Assembly (NCBI GenBank): GCA_964556475.1
Contig: CAZKVU010000010.1
Location: 1 to 39,933, forward strand
Direction of reading: 5' to 3'
Origin: CAZKVU01 sp964556475
Lineage (GTDB): Bacteria; Patescibacteriota; Microgenomatia; UBA1406; HO2-37-13b
Length of the DNA: 39,933 bases
A program made the translations under genes and the position numbers. Under the pieces are notes generated by a model. It made no database searches, was not told the origin of the DNA, and saw only the letters and a program-made list of their open reading frames with translations. How positions within the stretch are numbered: the stretch's first letter is position 1; every line of letters begins with the position of its first letter. Shown here piece by piece: positions 26,801 to 34,829 of the stretch.

Positions 26801-28842
26801 TCAGTTATATCTGTCTCCGAATTCTGAGCTTCCGGATTTTGAACTTCCTGTTCAGGAATATCTTGCTCGATCATAGTCAGTTTTCCTATCCGGTAGAAGG
26901 CAGGGGAATCTGTTGGGGATTGATAGGTATATCCAAGCTTTATTTCATCGCCTTTTTTAAGTTTGACGTACCAGCTAATCACTTTTGTGGGGAAAAGATT
27001 GTCAGTCTGAGTGCCTAATACTTTTGGTTTTGAATCAGCCTGTGAATTAGTCTGTGAATCAGCCTGTGCGACTTTTTTTGAGCTCTCTTTCTTAAATGAA
27101 ACCAGAGTTTCAGGATCGATCATACCATGATACCCGTTATCAGCGTCAGCATTGTTTGGCTTAATACTGAAATGAAGATGGGGACCAGTTGAAAGACCGC
27201 TGTTCCCAGAAAGTCCTATTAATTGACCTCGACTGACTTCATCACCTTCCTTAACATCAAGCTCTTTAAGGTGGCCGTAATAGCTTTTACCCCAGACATG
27301 CGAAATAATAATGGTTTTTCCGTAATCTCCGTTCCCGGAAAAAGCGACGGTACCATCATCCGTTGCATAAATTTCCGTGCCCATTGGCATGTCAATGTCG
27401 ATACCATCATGGCCTTCCATATTGTTTCCTTTTAAGATTTTATTGACGAGTTCTTCAATACCATAACTTTCGCCGAAGCCTAGAGTGATGGTGTGGTCTC
27501 CGGAGTATGGCTTTTTTAGGTTGTTTGTGTCGGCAGCATAGACTCTTTCTGTTGTGTTATCTTCAATGGTGTCGCTTGATTTGAGGACTGATGAAAAAAT
27601 TTCTCCTTCGGAGGCTGATGTAATATCGAACACCTCAGGCACAGTATCAGTAATAACACCTTCAAAGTCCTTGTTTGCTTTTACAGTGATGTACATCGGG
27701 TAGGGAAGAACTGGGTACAAACGAGTTGCTGATTCACGTTCAACATCGAAATCAACATTTTCCTGCACTTTGAAGCTATCGTCTATGCTGTAAGTGCCAT
27801 TTTTTGTAACGGCCGTGAGTTTTAATTTGTATGTTCCAATTTGTTCGGGCGTGAATTTTGCTGCATAATCAGGTTCAAGTGTAAATTCTTTTTTACCGCA
27901 AACTTCATTGACCACTATATCTTTATTTTTGCTTGTAAGATCAGTTTTCGTGCTATCAGGTTGAAGAATCTCGAGCGTGAGATCTGCGTCACAGACTATT
28001 TCTCCGGTTTCATCAAGAACAGCCATGTCAACCAATGCCTCTTGTTTTGGTAAATAAATAGATTTGTTCGTGTTGAGTGCTAATACGCCCCATAAGAAGT
28101 CCTGTTTTGTTTGTTCACCAGACTCGTCGGTAACAGTAAGCGTATATTTACCCGGTACCATTGATCTCGGAGGCAGCACGGTAATACGGAAGCCGTCCGG
28201 TGAAGGGTCTTCAGAGTAGTGAAGTTCGTATGTTTCCCCATGGGAGCCTTTCGCTTCAATTTTGAGCAAATGATCGCGTTTTTTCTCGGCAATAAATTCG
28301 ATTGGGTGGTTTGTTGAGTAAACGGAGTCCCTCAGTTTGTGAATTGTAGCTTTTTCCAGGGTTATTTTTTTGATGGTACTGCTGATGCTGTTAGAGACGA
28401 CATCAAGGGAATCACCAACACCTTTAACGAATCCAGAGTCATTAAGTGAGTCGGAGAGTTTATCGACTGAACTTGGTTTTTTATCAGCCGGAGGGAGGGT
28501 GGGTGTTGGTGATACATCACCAGACTGATTATTGGTTACGTCAGGTGGGGTTGTTGGGGTTGGCACTTCTATCGTTGGTGATACAGAGTCTGAATTTTCA
28601 GGTGTTCCTTGATTTTCAACCGGAGACACTTCCGGAGTAACGACTGGTTCCTGAGTTTGGTCAGATGGATTTTCTTGTGGCCCTTCTGGCGTTACAACTG
28701 GTTCTTGCGGCTTGCTGTTTTCAGTTTCAGGAGCAGGGGAAACAACTTGCTCTTGTGCAGATACAGGGATAACTATAATATAGAAAAGATAGTACACGAG
28801 TAGTCCAATGTGAAATATTTTTTTTCGCCTCGATACTTTCAT
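20821..28842 (-). CDS. Giant secreted protein with M23 peptidase domain, four-Cys repeats and beta-helix
   Basis: 2673 residues. Signal peptide (RRKK n-region, cut near VSA|QE, residue 29), then a Pro/Glu/Thr-rich stalk (33-125) and Ig-like domains (about 165-430). An M23/LytM peptidase domain spans about 440-585 with all zinc ligands visible: HDGID (about 477), YYGHLKEL and GPHLHF (about 552), so it probably cuts peptidoglycan cross-links. After a linker comes a sialidase-like beta region (about 750-1025), seven repeats of about 55 residues each with four Cys (about 1030-1404, pattern DCKIVY...VDCxNxxCS), further beta domains, and a right-handed beta-helix (about 2030-2290, VIGNRVE, IFADNIV, VINNKIY strands). 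No anchor motif is found at the end (IRQPFTF). It starts 3 bp after the 1535-residue gene stop, so translation is probably coupled. Function is likely wall remodelling plus surface binding. Confidence 0.87.
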   Translation of the reverse strand: MKVSRRKKIFHIGLLVYYLFYIIVIPVSAQEQVVSPAPETENSKPQEPVVTPEGPQENPSDQTQEPVVTPEVSPVENQGTPENSDSVSPTIEVPTPTTPPDVTNNQSGDVSPTPTLPPADKKPSSVDKLSDSLNDSGFVKGVGDSLDVVSNSISSTIKKITLEKATIHKLRDSVYSTNHPIEFIAEKKRDHLLKIEAKGSHGETYELHYSEDPSPDGFRITVLPPRSMVPGKYTLTVTDESGEQTKQDFLWGVLALNTNKSIYLPKQEALVDMAVLDETGEIVCDADLTLEILQPDSTKTDLTSKNKDIVVNEVCGKKEFTLEPDYAAKFTPEQIGTYKLKLTAVTKNGTYSIDDSFKVQENVDFDVERESATRLYPVLPYPMYITVKANKDFEGVITDTVPEVFDITSASEGEIFSSVLKSSDTIEDNTTERVYAADTNNLKKPYSGDHTITLGFGESYGIEELVNKILKGNNMEGHDGIDIDMPMGTEIYATDDGTVAFSGNGDYGKTIIISHVWGKSYYGHLKELDVKEGDEVSRGQLIGLSGNSGLSTGPHLHFSIKPNNADADNGYHGMIDPETLVSFKKESSKKVAQADSQTNSQADSKPKVLGTQTDNLFPTKVISWYVKLKKGDEIKLGYTYQSPTDSPAFYRIGKLTMIEQDIPEQEVQNPEAQNSETDITDSSTENFNTIRQTDSFKQALAKAQKTGNGKADTNPDSSQNTNGAVLAAQDQYKQPDPKKIVYQEDRFWQIAVDSVIVSGGITEAETQFGGLQRKVAYVNSNWYAFHNDGGKVYYQKSSNGTSWGGNVDVDSGDSDNYNPSIAVSNNIIHVFWIDDSGEAVEGRRINTASADAQGTLCTSANQGTLGSSFMVSIAQVSDTAVMAAYSDTSTDTEFDIMNISNLSGTCAFTDITPGDIAFGTPLSASDRPVLVATSNSDAMMVYQDGSNLKSAVLDSDFNEARENLTTIANVSDDTYSVASDGTNVWVLSKTSSTATKMYHYPMASTGAVQTSSAIDSDIGTSGSEGRDDVDITCPSATNCKIVYIDDHDTTTPALVFVDCDNADCSSFGTGTPREIDTDVGSSSEMDANPSIFCFSSGADCKIAYGDNLDTTTPDVNMIDCNDDDCDTPTITAVNADVGNGSSPKAFPEIYCISATDCQIVYLDNDLSSGSLVLADCGNATCSTVTNNTVQTNVNNGQTGSYWLQQDIWCIASGDCRIIYQDGTNTDIRYIDCSSVNCTGETPTNIDTTTGGTSVAQHVAIDCTGGSSDCKLIYNDSTDTETVFVDCDNAACSSSTETILDASSGNPFAASQVSLDCSLGATDCKGTWSGYDDFGNEKMYYFDCNSSATCADGNSVQLNTNARTKGVVVCPATDDCKIAYTTVESSVPMVRFADCTNNTCSPDWESLTAPWSSETNITSVSLTYDSTNTDLYASIIKDSSEQAYYKSTDSTTISWSSETSWAFTAGDLGHISASERAAGTGQVGVVLRQNANFEFAKLAGFTISGSCKQFDRSTNCTDSQTVKVAYDGTLQGDSTTTSSGTFSLEPAAAPTSGQSVTVFLQSVADANEAVAVTKYDGTGNISDMRLYADHVSFGSADNQTFVGEDLNNYDNTAGGEDIFYDIFLDGSTNYDYNFDVTSQTSQDTVYLVTGNTWNPETGTFQSDVAVTNVVTESSSTITGDDDDQYNVSGSWTMGGTFSSTCGATYPRVSFLSTSTGRTVSGNLNGSSDFCMVTFNGSGGGWTIQDPMLVSNANLTNTFNVTAGTVTLGNGGGDNLDVRGRFTISSGATFQTMSGLAQGDSTLCNTDDICIEINANSSPPSCTNCTIENAGTLIINTNATVRLNSNASVQSGINTSSTGYLAIIGTETDTGTDTDTIDDTTREGFICANESYTNDQHNNKYVRMSSGLAIGRIYPISDTIQSDSTNCATGTDDSLTINDTSSVTDSNPTVSCTGNKCVLTLSVESLISAADEGIGRYIHDKQGTKGYYLIIDSTESGSDTITVIGNPSTLALASGDDVSIVDGIRSGDTYQVLDFAEATAHTTNKGYITGAAGSETVMKYAKASYLGAETSLKYGIDFEGITGSNSSEGVSISYSYLHNNHRTIRADSSSSLNRSYTVQGESQGFLYNYILNATQDGVNVSSGNTADVIGNRVETVTGNGDCLAAWHGARNIFADNIVTSCDPGVYFDQDGGNAVINNKIYKVSGLSADGVTLDANSSNNIFVGNEIYSVADSGIGPHTAGTTAMTWYLAGNTIDIATRAVYMNDSTAGTILAANEKYGYYSGNSTADLAFSAAAHKARYYNSYFGSSTEAAGITTANSYLVSFKHDQTSGSNKLWNDFVIPDNVTETPQDEGTLKLNYADSTWDDSFSPSMFMGTGTQDNLEFAFSGGTLGGSANQYAYYIRCKAADCVTSPTNAWDVYRDGADIGDASTTSTFTDGTTNVQFKIDDAGTNPTRGAVYLFIVYQDPASTNTQKTLTLMQTSDGLTAGSGETIQLIGDSMNPTLIQKDSGSTGYDFSISGGTINANYYSFTGQAAAGLNISSGTVTNLSNGTFDNHAGVGLADTYITVAAAILNAGAQDWYNMIFDDSTTDSAVDKNVTLSGTPSACTNTWSFYSSGNKGGATNGEANDTDTGDAGACNGGNGYLLWYDNGPTNDQLMRHGEWFHTLGIRQPFTF

Positions 28843-28845
28843 GTT

Positions 28846-31800
28846 TTAGAATGCTGCCTTGTAATTTAATGTAATACTGCCAAGTCGAACCCAGTTGCTT
28901 GATTGTGAGCCCATACGCAGGAAGATGATAACTGATTCATCAGCAGCATCCCATTCAGGGGCAGATGCATCATCGAGGGTTGAATCATCAATTGTTACGT
29001 TCGTCCATGTTTGGGCTACTCCAGAAACGTTACTCGTTGAGGATGCGACCGCTGACGTTGTTTCGTCGTCTTTATATACTCGTACGTCAAGCAAATTGTT
29101 TGCTGAGCTTGTACTGTTGGTTGCAAAGTTGACGACCATAGCATTCGACGTCTCCCAGGCATAAAAGTCTTTTGGCAGTTTTACTTTCACTGCAACAGTG
29201 TAGTAGTGAAGGGTAGAGGCAGAGCGGGATACTTGATAATAGTTTCTGAATGCGTTTGCGGTTGAGTCTGTATCTGACGTGACGGTTACGGTTGTATTAG
29301 AATCTGTGCCTGCTCCATAGAACGCTGAAAGGCTTCCGCCTGGGTATTCAGGATAAAGCATGATTGTTTTTGATGGCTGACTTGCACCATTAAACAGTGG
29401 ATTTGAGGCTGATGTTGCAGAGGCGATGTCGAACGTGAAACCATTGGTTGTACTCCCAATGGTGAGCTTATTGTTTGCCGACCTAAAGACAGAAACAGGA
29501 GAAGTTGTGCCAAATGTTATGCCTGAGGCAGCATCGCTATCGTCTGAGGCGAGAAGCACTGAATATGTTCCGGCATCTGCAATGGTAAGACCTCTATCCC
29601 AACCTGCACCAACATACATAGCCGTTTCGCTTGCAGCGCCTCCGGTAATGCCGTCTATTGAAATTGCATAAAGCGTATCGGCATCGCCTGAGCTGTTATC
29701 TGTGGTTATATGGAGGCCTGCATTGGTATCAGATGAATCTACATCGTCACCCTGCGCGAAAATAATTTGTGCACCATCGACACCATTTGTTGTTGTTCGA
29801 AAACCATTTGAGGAAAGTGAAAGCATGTCTGCTGTTATGGTAGCGGTCGCAAGGAGGGTAACATTTTGGCCGCCATCAAGATTAACATCAAGATCATCAT
29901 TTACCTGGAGGAGCCCTGCAAGAGTAAGACCTCCGGTAGAACCGAATGACGTATTTGTATCACCGATATGCGTGATGATGTTTGAGTTCATATCGATACC
30001 AGTATCCCAGCCGGTGCCGATATAGAGTGCGGTTTCGGTACCTGACCCTGCGGTAATACTGCTGATGTTGATAGCATATTGTGTGCTGCTATTGATTCCG
30101 CTTGCATCGATTTTGAGTCCGTTGATCGTATCGCCGGAGTCAGCTGAACCAACAAAGGTGATATGTGCTGCAGAATTGGTATCGCCACTTGCTGCATCTG
30201 AAGCAGCAGTGAAGTTCAGATCGAGTCCATCAACACCATTTGCGGTCGTACCAAATCCAGAGTTGGTGAGTTGTACAATGTCAACGGTGTTCGCTATAGA
30301 TGTATCGACAAGTAATCCATAATCTCCAGCCTCGTTTGAGGTTAAGCGCGTTTTATCTGTCGAGGTTGTTTGAGATATAACACCACCCGTTGAAGTGTAA
30401 GGGCTTGCGCCGCCAGTGCCGATACAATCTGTCCATCCTGAATTCTGATAACATCTGAATTTGTTATCAAACGTATTGTAGTAGATATAACCTTCCGCAC
30501 CGCCAGCAGGATCACCGGTATCAGATTTAACATCAAGTCCGAGGAAGTCGGGAGTAGTCGAACCAGCTCCACCAACACCGATTTGAAGTGTGGCAATGGT
30601 TGAAGCACCTGAGGCACCAACTTGAATTTTGAGTGCTGTTCCATCTGACGTAATATCATCGCCGTTGACAGCGAGATCATCAGCTAGGGTAAGTCCTCCA
30701 GACGTGTCAAAATCGGTACCAGCATTACCAATGTTCACGATAGGATCAGCAGTCATATCAAGATCATCTGCCAACGACAGTCCACCTGTCGAGGTAAAGT
30801 CGGTTGCTGCATTCCCGATGTTAAGAATGGTGCCTGCATTAAGATTAATACCGGTAAACCATCCTGTTCCAATATTGAGCGCAGTATAGGTAGATTGACC
30901 ACCTCCAATATTGCCAATGTTTATACCATATAGTGTATCTCCATCGTCTGAGCTGTCGGTAACAGCGATATTGATTGCGGCATTCGTATCGGTTGCATCA
31001 ATGTCATCGCCCTGGGTAAAGGCAATTGAAAGTCCGTCAATTGCGTTAGTTACTGTTCCTTGGCCTGCATTTGTTATAGCCAGAAGGTCTGCAGTCGGAG
31101 CAGCAGAAGCGGTGAACGTGACATTTTCACCTGCGGCTAAGTTCACATCCATATCATCATTCACGGTGAGAATATCGGCGAGGGTAAGACCACCTGTCGA
31201 GGTAAAGTCGGTACTTGCATCCCCAATATTCACGAGCGTGTTTGCATTGAGATTGATACCGGTATCCCAGCCAGCGCCGATAGAAAGGGCTGTTTCTGTT
31301 GCTGCACTGCCGGTAATGCCGTCAATTTGAAGTCCATACAGTGTATCAGCATCGCCCGAGCTGTTCGTAATTGCAATATGAGCAGCAGCGTTAGTGTCAG
31401 ATGAATCAGCGTCGTCGGCTTGAGTGAAGTTAATTGCTAATCCATCAACAGCATCGGTGACTGTTCCATTGGCGTTGGTTATTTGAACCAAATCAACCGT
31501 AGGGGCTACGGACGTATCAACGAGGAGTCCATAATCGCCAGCTTCGGCCATCGTGAGTTGTACTTTGTCAGTTGAAGTTCCCTTGGTGATTATGCCACCA
31601 GCCGAATTAAACGGACTCGAGCCTGATCCAATACAGTTTGTCCACCCGGTATTCTGGTAACACCTAAATACGTTGTCAAACGTATTGTAGTAGATGTAAC
31701 CTTCCGCACCACCAGCAGGGTCACCAGTGTCAGATTTTACATCAAGACCCAAGAAGTCGGGAGTAGTTGAACCTGAGCCGCCTGCCCCAATTAATACGGT

Positions 31801-33453
31801 CGAGATGCTTCCTGTTCCAGCAGCCTGTAATGTAATCGCGCCCGTTGATGTGAATGTTGTTGTTGCGCCATCAAGTACGATATTAGTATCTGCGATGGTA
31901 ACGTCTCCATTAGAATCAAATGTACCAGCTAGAGTAAGTCCACCACTTGAGGTAAAGTCTGTGCCTGCATCTCCTATATTCACGAGTGTGTTTGCATTGA
32001 GGTCGATTCCGGTATCCCAACCAGAGCCCACGTTTATTGCCGTTTCACTTGCAGCTCCTGCAGTTATTCCTGTAACTTGAATACCATATAGAATATCAGC
32101 ATCGCCAGAGCTTGTCGTTACAGAAACATGTAATGCAGCATTCGTATCCGTGGAATCCGCATCATCACCTTGAACAAGCAGTATTGACAAAGCGTCGATT
32201 CCATTGCTTGTTGTTCCAAAGCCAGCATTGTTAATACCGACGATATCTGAAGTTGGGGCAGCAGTAGTAACAATTCTGACATCTTCACCTGCAGCTAAGT
32301 TCACGTCCACATCGTCATTCACCGTTAAAATATCATCAAGGGTAAGGCCTCCGGTTGACGTAAAATCTGTATTTGCGCTGCCAATATTCACGAGCGTGTT
32401 TGCATTGAGGTCGATTCCAGTATCCCAACCAGCACCGATTGATAGAGCAGTTTCCGTTGAAGATCCACCAGTTATACCGTCGATGAGCAAGCCATACAGC
32501 GTATCAGCATCGCCTGAGCTGTTCGTTATGGCAATATGCGCTGCTGCGTTTGTATCTGATGCGTCAGCATCATCGGCCTGAACAAAGGTAATAGACAGGC
32601 CATCAATACCAGTTGTTGTGACGCCTTGGCCTGAGTTTGTGATATCCACAAGATCCACGGTCGGAGCAGCACTTGCTACAACTCTAAATTGAGTGTCTGC
32701 ATCAGTAGATATAACCACATCACCCGTACCAGCTGCTGTGAGGGTAAGATCCTCATTTGAGGCAGTCGTCATATCGGTGCTCGCTCCAGAAAAGGAAAGC
32801 CCAGTTGAACCTATGGTTTTGTTCGTAAATATTTCAGAACCGGCCAGGGTAGCTAGGGTGCCAGTAGTTGGTAATGTCACGTTCGTACTTGATGTTGTAG
32901 TAAGCGTGAGAGCATTTGCACCACTAACTGTAAAATCAGCAGGGAAGGTGATGGTACTGCCATCAGCAACTTTAAGTGTACCTGTCGTATCTGCGCCTCC
33001 GCTTGAATCCTGAACTGTCAGGCCGGCAACTTTTTTAGCATTGAATGCGTAGGGAACCGAGGCAAGTCGAACACGCGGATCCATTTCGCCATCGCCGTTG
33101 AATTCCACAGTGAGATACCAGGAGTCATCATTAAAATCGAGACTTGCAAGACTTTGATGAGTTCCAAGTGCAACTTGAAAAACTCCATCAGTTACAGCAA
33201 CTTGGCTGGTGCCTGAATTCCAGGTTTCCGTCCACTGAGAAGCACCACCGCTTGAGGCTTTATAAAGCCTGAAGATGAAATCATAATTTCCGTTTGTTAC
33301 ATTGGTGCCATTTGTGTTTGCAACTTTACCTTGGAAGTTAATTTTTTGATTAATACCTGCAGCCGCTTCAACCTTTGGAGCATAAGAAAAGGCTATAGAA
33401 AAAGAAAAGAATAGAAGAAAAACCGATGCTAAAAACCGTTTTAATTTTGACAT
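28846..33453 (-). CDS. 1535-residue secreted repeat protein (surface fibre-like)
   Basis: Signal peptide (KLKRF n-region, cut near KVEA|A, residue 32) followed by an N-terminal domain (about 34-150) opening INQKINFQGKVANTNG and closing VRLASVPYAFNAKKVAGL, a form common at the start of giant CPR surface proteins. Six units of about 125 residues follow (near 250, 390, 645, 783, 1050 and 1200), each with 'DGLxIxFxQxDDAD', 'SSGDADTLYGL', 'ETALxIGAGWDTGI' and 'TDFTSTGGLTL'. They occur in pairs, separated by two copies of a segment with GGAEGYIYYNTFDN and a Cys pair (near 560 and 962). The C-terminal 185 residues form a separate beta domain. The regular, glycine-rich units suggest an elongated fibre, possibly trimeric like phage tail fibres (inference). 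It heads a two-gene operon under the best promoter in the window. Confidence 0.85.
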   Translation of the reverse strand: MSKLKRFLASVFLLFFSFSIAFSYAPKVEAAAGINQKINFQGKVANTNGTNVTNGNYDFIFRLYKASSGGASQWTETWNSGTSQVAVTDGVFQVALGTHQSLASLDFNDDSWYLTVEFNGDGEMDPRVRLASVPYAFNAKKVAGLTVQDSSGGADTTGTLKVADGSTITFPADFTVSGANALTLTTTSSTNVTLPTTGTLATLAGSEIFTNKTIGSTGLSFSGASTDMTTASNEDLTLTAAGTGDVVISTDADTQFRVVASAAPTVDLVDITNSGQGVTTTGIDGLSITFVQADDADASDTNAAAHIAITNSSGDADTLYGLLIDGITGGSSTETALSIGAGWDTGIDLNANTLVNIGSANTDFTSTGGLTLDDILTVNDDVDVNLAAGEDVRIVTTAAPTSDIVGINNAGFGTTSNGIDALSILLVQGDDADSTDTNAALHVSVTTSSGDADILYGIQVTGITAGAASETAINVGSGWDTGIDLNANTLVNIGDAGTDFTSSGGLTLAGTFDSNGDVTIADTNIVLDGATTTFTSTGAITLQAAGTGSISTVLIGAGGSGSTTPDFLGLDVKSDTGDPAGGAEGYIYYNTFDNVFRCYQNTGWTNCIGSGSSPFNSAGGIITKGTSTDKVQLTMAEAGDYGLLVDTSVAPTVDLVQITNANGTVTDAVDGLAINFTQADDADSSDTNAAAHIAITNSSGDADTLYGLQIDGITGSAATETALSIGAGWDTGINLNANTLVNIGDASTDFTSTGGLTLADILTVNDDMDVNLAAGENVTFTASAAPTADLLAITNAGQGTVTNAIDGLSIAFTQGDDIDATDTNAAINIAVTDSSDDGDTLYGINIGNIGGGQSTYTALNIGTGWFTGINLNAGTILNIGNAATDFTSTGGLSLADDLDMTADPIVNIGNAGTDFDTSGGLTLADDLAVNGDDITSDGTALKIQVGASGASTIATLQIGVGGAGSTTPDFLGLDVKSDTGDPAGGAEGYIYYNTFDNKFRCYQNSGWTDCIGTGGASPYTSTGGVISQTTSTDKTRLTSNEAGDYGLLVDTSIANTVDIVQLTNSGFGTTANGVDGLDLNFTAASDAASGDTNSAAHITFVGSADSGDTINGLKIDASGINSSTQYAINISSITAGSGTETALYIGTGWDTGIDMNSNIITHIGDTNTSFGSTGGLTLAGLLQVNDDLDVNLDGGQNVTLLATATITADMLSLSSNGFRTTTNGVDGAQIIFAQGDDVDSSDTNAGLHITTDNSSGDADTLYAISIDGITGGAASETAMYVGAGWDRGLTIADAGTYSVLLASDDSDAASGITFGTTSPVSVFRSANNKLTIGSTTNGFTFDIASATSASNPLFNGASQPSKTIMLYPEYPGGSLSAFYGAGTDSNTTVTVTSDTDSTANAFRNYYQVSRSASTLHYYTVAVKVKLPKDFYAWETSNAMVVNFATNSTSSANNLLDVRVYKDDETTSAVASSTSNVSGVAQTWTNVTIDDSTLDDASAPEWDAADESVIIFLRMGSQSSNWVRLGSITLNYKAAF
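30421..30583. repeat. Internal repeat copy 1 of the 1535-residue gene
   Basis: Strongly similar (not identical) to 31630-31792 at a fixed offset of 1209 bp, equal to 403 codons. It encodes the TTPDFLGLDVKSDTG / GYIYYNTFDN segment with two Cys. Differences are mostly at third codon positions, showing selection on the protein since the duplication. Confidence 0.85.
31630..31792. repeat. Internal repeat copy 2 of the 1535-residue gene
   Basis: Partner of 30421-30583 at the same 1209-bp offset. Together they mark a 403-residue super-repeat made of two 125-residue units plus the Cys-pair segment. Confidence 0.85.
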
Positions 33454-33467
33454 GTCCTTATACTTTC

Positions 33468-33496
33468 ATAGTAATAAATGCTTGAGGCTCTGTCAA
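33468..33496 (-). promoter_or_regulatory. Strong promoter of the giant surface-protein operon
   Basis: Minus strand: consensus TTGACA (33491-33496), exactly 17 bp, TACTAT (33468-33473). The ATG lies 14 nt after the -10, so the leader is about 8 nt. AAGGA sits only 1 nt before the ATG, too close for a normal Shine-Dalgarno site. Confidence 0.8.
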
Positions 33497-33503
33497 GCCT
33501 CAA
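33482..33503. promoter_or_regulatory. Inverted repeat over the -35 box, candidate operator
   Basis: Perfect 8-bp arms TTGAGGCT (33482-33489) and AGCCTCAA (33496-33503) around 6 nt that hold most of the -35 TTGACA. A dimeric regulator bound here would block RNA polymerase. It is not a good terminator for the upstream gene, since no T-run follows on the minus strand. Confidence 0.55.
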
Positions 33504-33639
33504 AGTGACATTTTTTACGCTCGTTTTTTCGATGAAAAATCAACTTTCGAAAAACGGGTTACAATTGAGCTCGAATTTTTAATTGAGAAAAATTTATGAA
33601 AAATAGAATATTCCGAAAGAAATTTTCTCTTATTTTTCC

Positions 33640-33675
33640 AGCGAGTTTTAAGAGCGAGTTTTATTAGTGAGTTTT
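33640..33675. repeat. Three direct repeats with 13-bp period
   Basis: AGCGAGTTTT at 33640-33649 and 33653-33662, and AGTGAGTTTT at 33666-33675, each separated by 3 nt. They sit in the 232-bp AT-rich spacer just downstream of the 380-residue gene. The same spacer has a loose inverted repeat (CGTTTTTTCG 33522-33531 with CGAAAAACG 33548-33556). No gene is seen in this spacer. Confidence 0.6.
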
Positions 33676-33685
33676 TTTAACGTGT

Positions 33686-34828
33686 TTAGAACGTGCCTGA
33701 GGCTATCATGGTAAGAGTGTCGGCGTAATCATCAGCAGCAGGTGTTGTATTCGAAGCTTTTGCTTTGAGTGTGAATGAACCGCGCCCGCCACTAATTTGA
33801 GCGCCGGAAGATGAATATAATTCTCGAATTGTTGTGTCAACTACTCCGACATTCTCACTGGCGCCGGTATAAGGGGATTGTGCCGCAAGCGGTCCACCTG
33901 AGCTTTCAGTGTCTGAGCTATTTTGAGCCCCAAACCCTTCGCTTTGCCCGGATAAATCTACCGAGCCGGAACTAATCGTATAATTGAGCACAGAACTTTT
34001 TAAACCATTATTTTGGCCTGAAATATACACATACCCCCCATACTCAGCATTCGTATCTAAGTCTATCCAGACTTTATTTGTTGCGGTCGTTACAGAACCC
34101 ACTGCTAAATCCCCAAAGGCAACAGCATACGGTGCTGCGGTTTCGGTATCAGTACTCGAGATATCGATATCAAACGTTATTGATACGCTCGATGTAGCCG
34201 CAGAGGCTTCAGGCCCAAGGCCGGTTTCTGTATAGTTTCCCTGACGAGATTTAACCTTCACTTTGTAGGTCGTGTTCGCAGCGAGACCAATAATGAATTC
34301 ACCAGAGGCACCGCCCCAGTTTGTATATGTTTGAAAGTCTTCCGAACCAAGAGATGCGCCAATTGTATTATCATTTTGAACCCAGTTTGTTGTCACCCAG
34401 TTATCGGTACTGATGGCAATTGCATATGTGGCATCAGTTGGGTCTCCGCTCCACTTGTTAATAGTAATTTTGAGCTTGTTATACCAGCTTCCTGAGTTCA
34501 CGAATGTTGGGGCAGACGGTACATTGGCGTTTTGTGCCATTTGCAGGCCTGCACCGAGATTATACGTTGTAGAAGTGAGCTTTCCGGCAATCTCGCCCAT
34601 GATACCCTCCATATTATAATTTGAAGAACTAATACTATCCTCGCCACCTGAACCGAAGCCAAAGCTATTGAGCTTGTAGTTCGTTGAAGCGGGGAGTGCT
34701 AGGAAGAAGAACAGGTTGCACGACATGCTCAAGGTTAAAAGTTGAGCACAAATTTGCTTCATCACGCTTGATGGTTGTTTGTCATCTTTGCCCTGATGCT
34801 CTAATTTTTGAACTGGTCGGTATAACAT
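33686..34828 (-). CDS. Secreted Fn3-like/beta-sandwich surface protein
   Basis: 380 residues. A 22-residue polar start precedes a hydrophobic export signal (about 25-48). The mature part opens YKLNSFGFGSGGEDSISSSNY, has a fibronectin-III-like domain (about 105-215, with TYAIAISTDNWVTTNWVQND and YKVKVKSRQG), and a C-terminal beta domain (about 218-380) with VAFGDLAVGSVTTATNKVWI, DLDTNAEYGGYVYISG and the ending DDYADTLTMIASGTF. That C-terminal domain matches the end of the 354-residue protein at 38819-39883, so the two are related. The ATG is 1 nt after the stop of the 208-residue gene, which favours it over ATG 34762. It is probably the exported ligand or subunit partner of the anchored proteins upstream. 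Confidence 0.75.
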   Translation of the reverse strand: MLYRPVQKLEHQGKDDKQPSSVMKQICAQLLTLSMSCNLFFFLALPASTNYKLNSFGFGSGGEDSISSSNYNMEGIMGEIAGKLTSTTYNLGAGLQMAQNANVPSAPTFVNSGSWYNKLKITINKWSGDPTDATYAIAISTDNWVTTNWVQNDNTIGASLGSEDFQTYTNWGGASGEFIIGLAANTTYKVKVKSRQGNYTETGLGPEASAATSSVSITFDIDISSTDTETAAPYAVAFGDLAVGSVTTATNKVWIDLDTNAEYGGYVYISGQNNGLKSSVLNYTISSGSVDLSGQSEGFGAQNSSDTESSGGPLAAQSPYTGASENVGVVDTTIRELYSSSGAQISGGRGSFTLKAKASNTTPAADDYADTLTMIASGTF

Positions 34829-34829
34829 G

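Noticed and set aside
28895..33013. A series of long plus-strand open frames opposite the 1535-residue gene
   Set aside because: They mirror the repeats of the minus-strand gene, have no signal, domain or promoter of their own, and arise from its biased codon use.
33522..33556. Loose inverted repeat as terminator of the 380-residue gene
   Set aside because: Arms differ by one base, the loop is long and no T-run follows on the minus strand.
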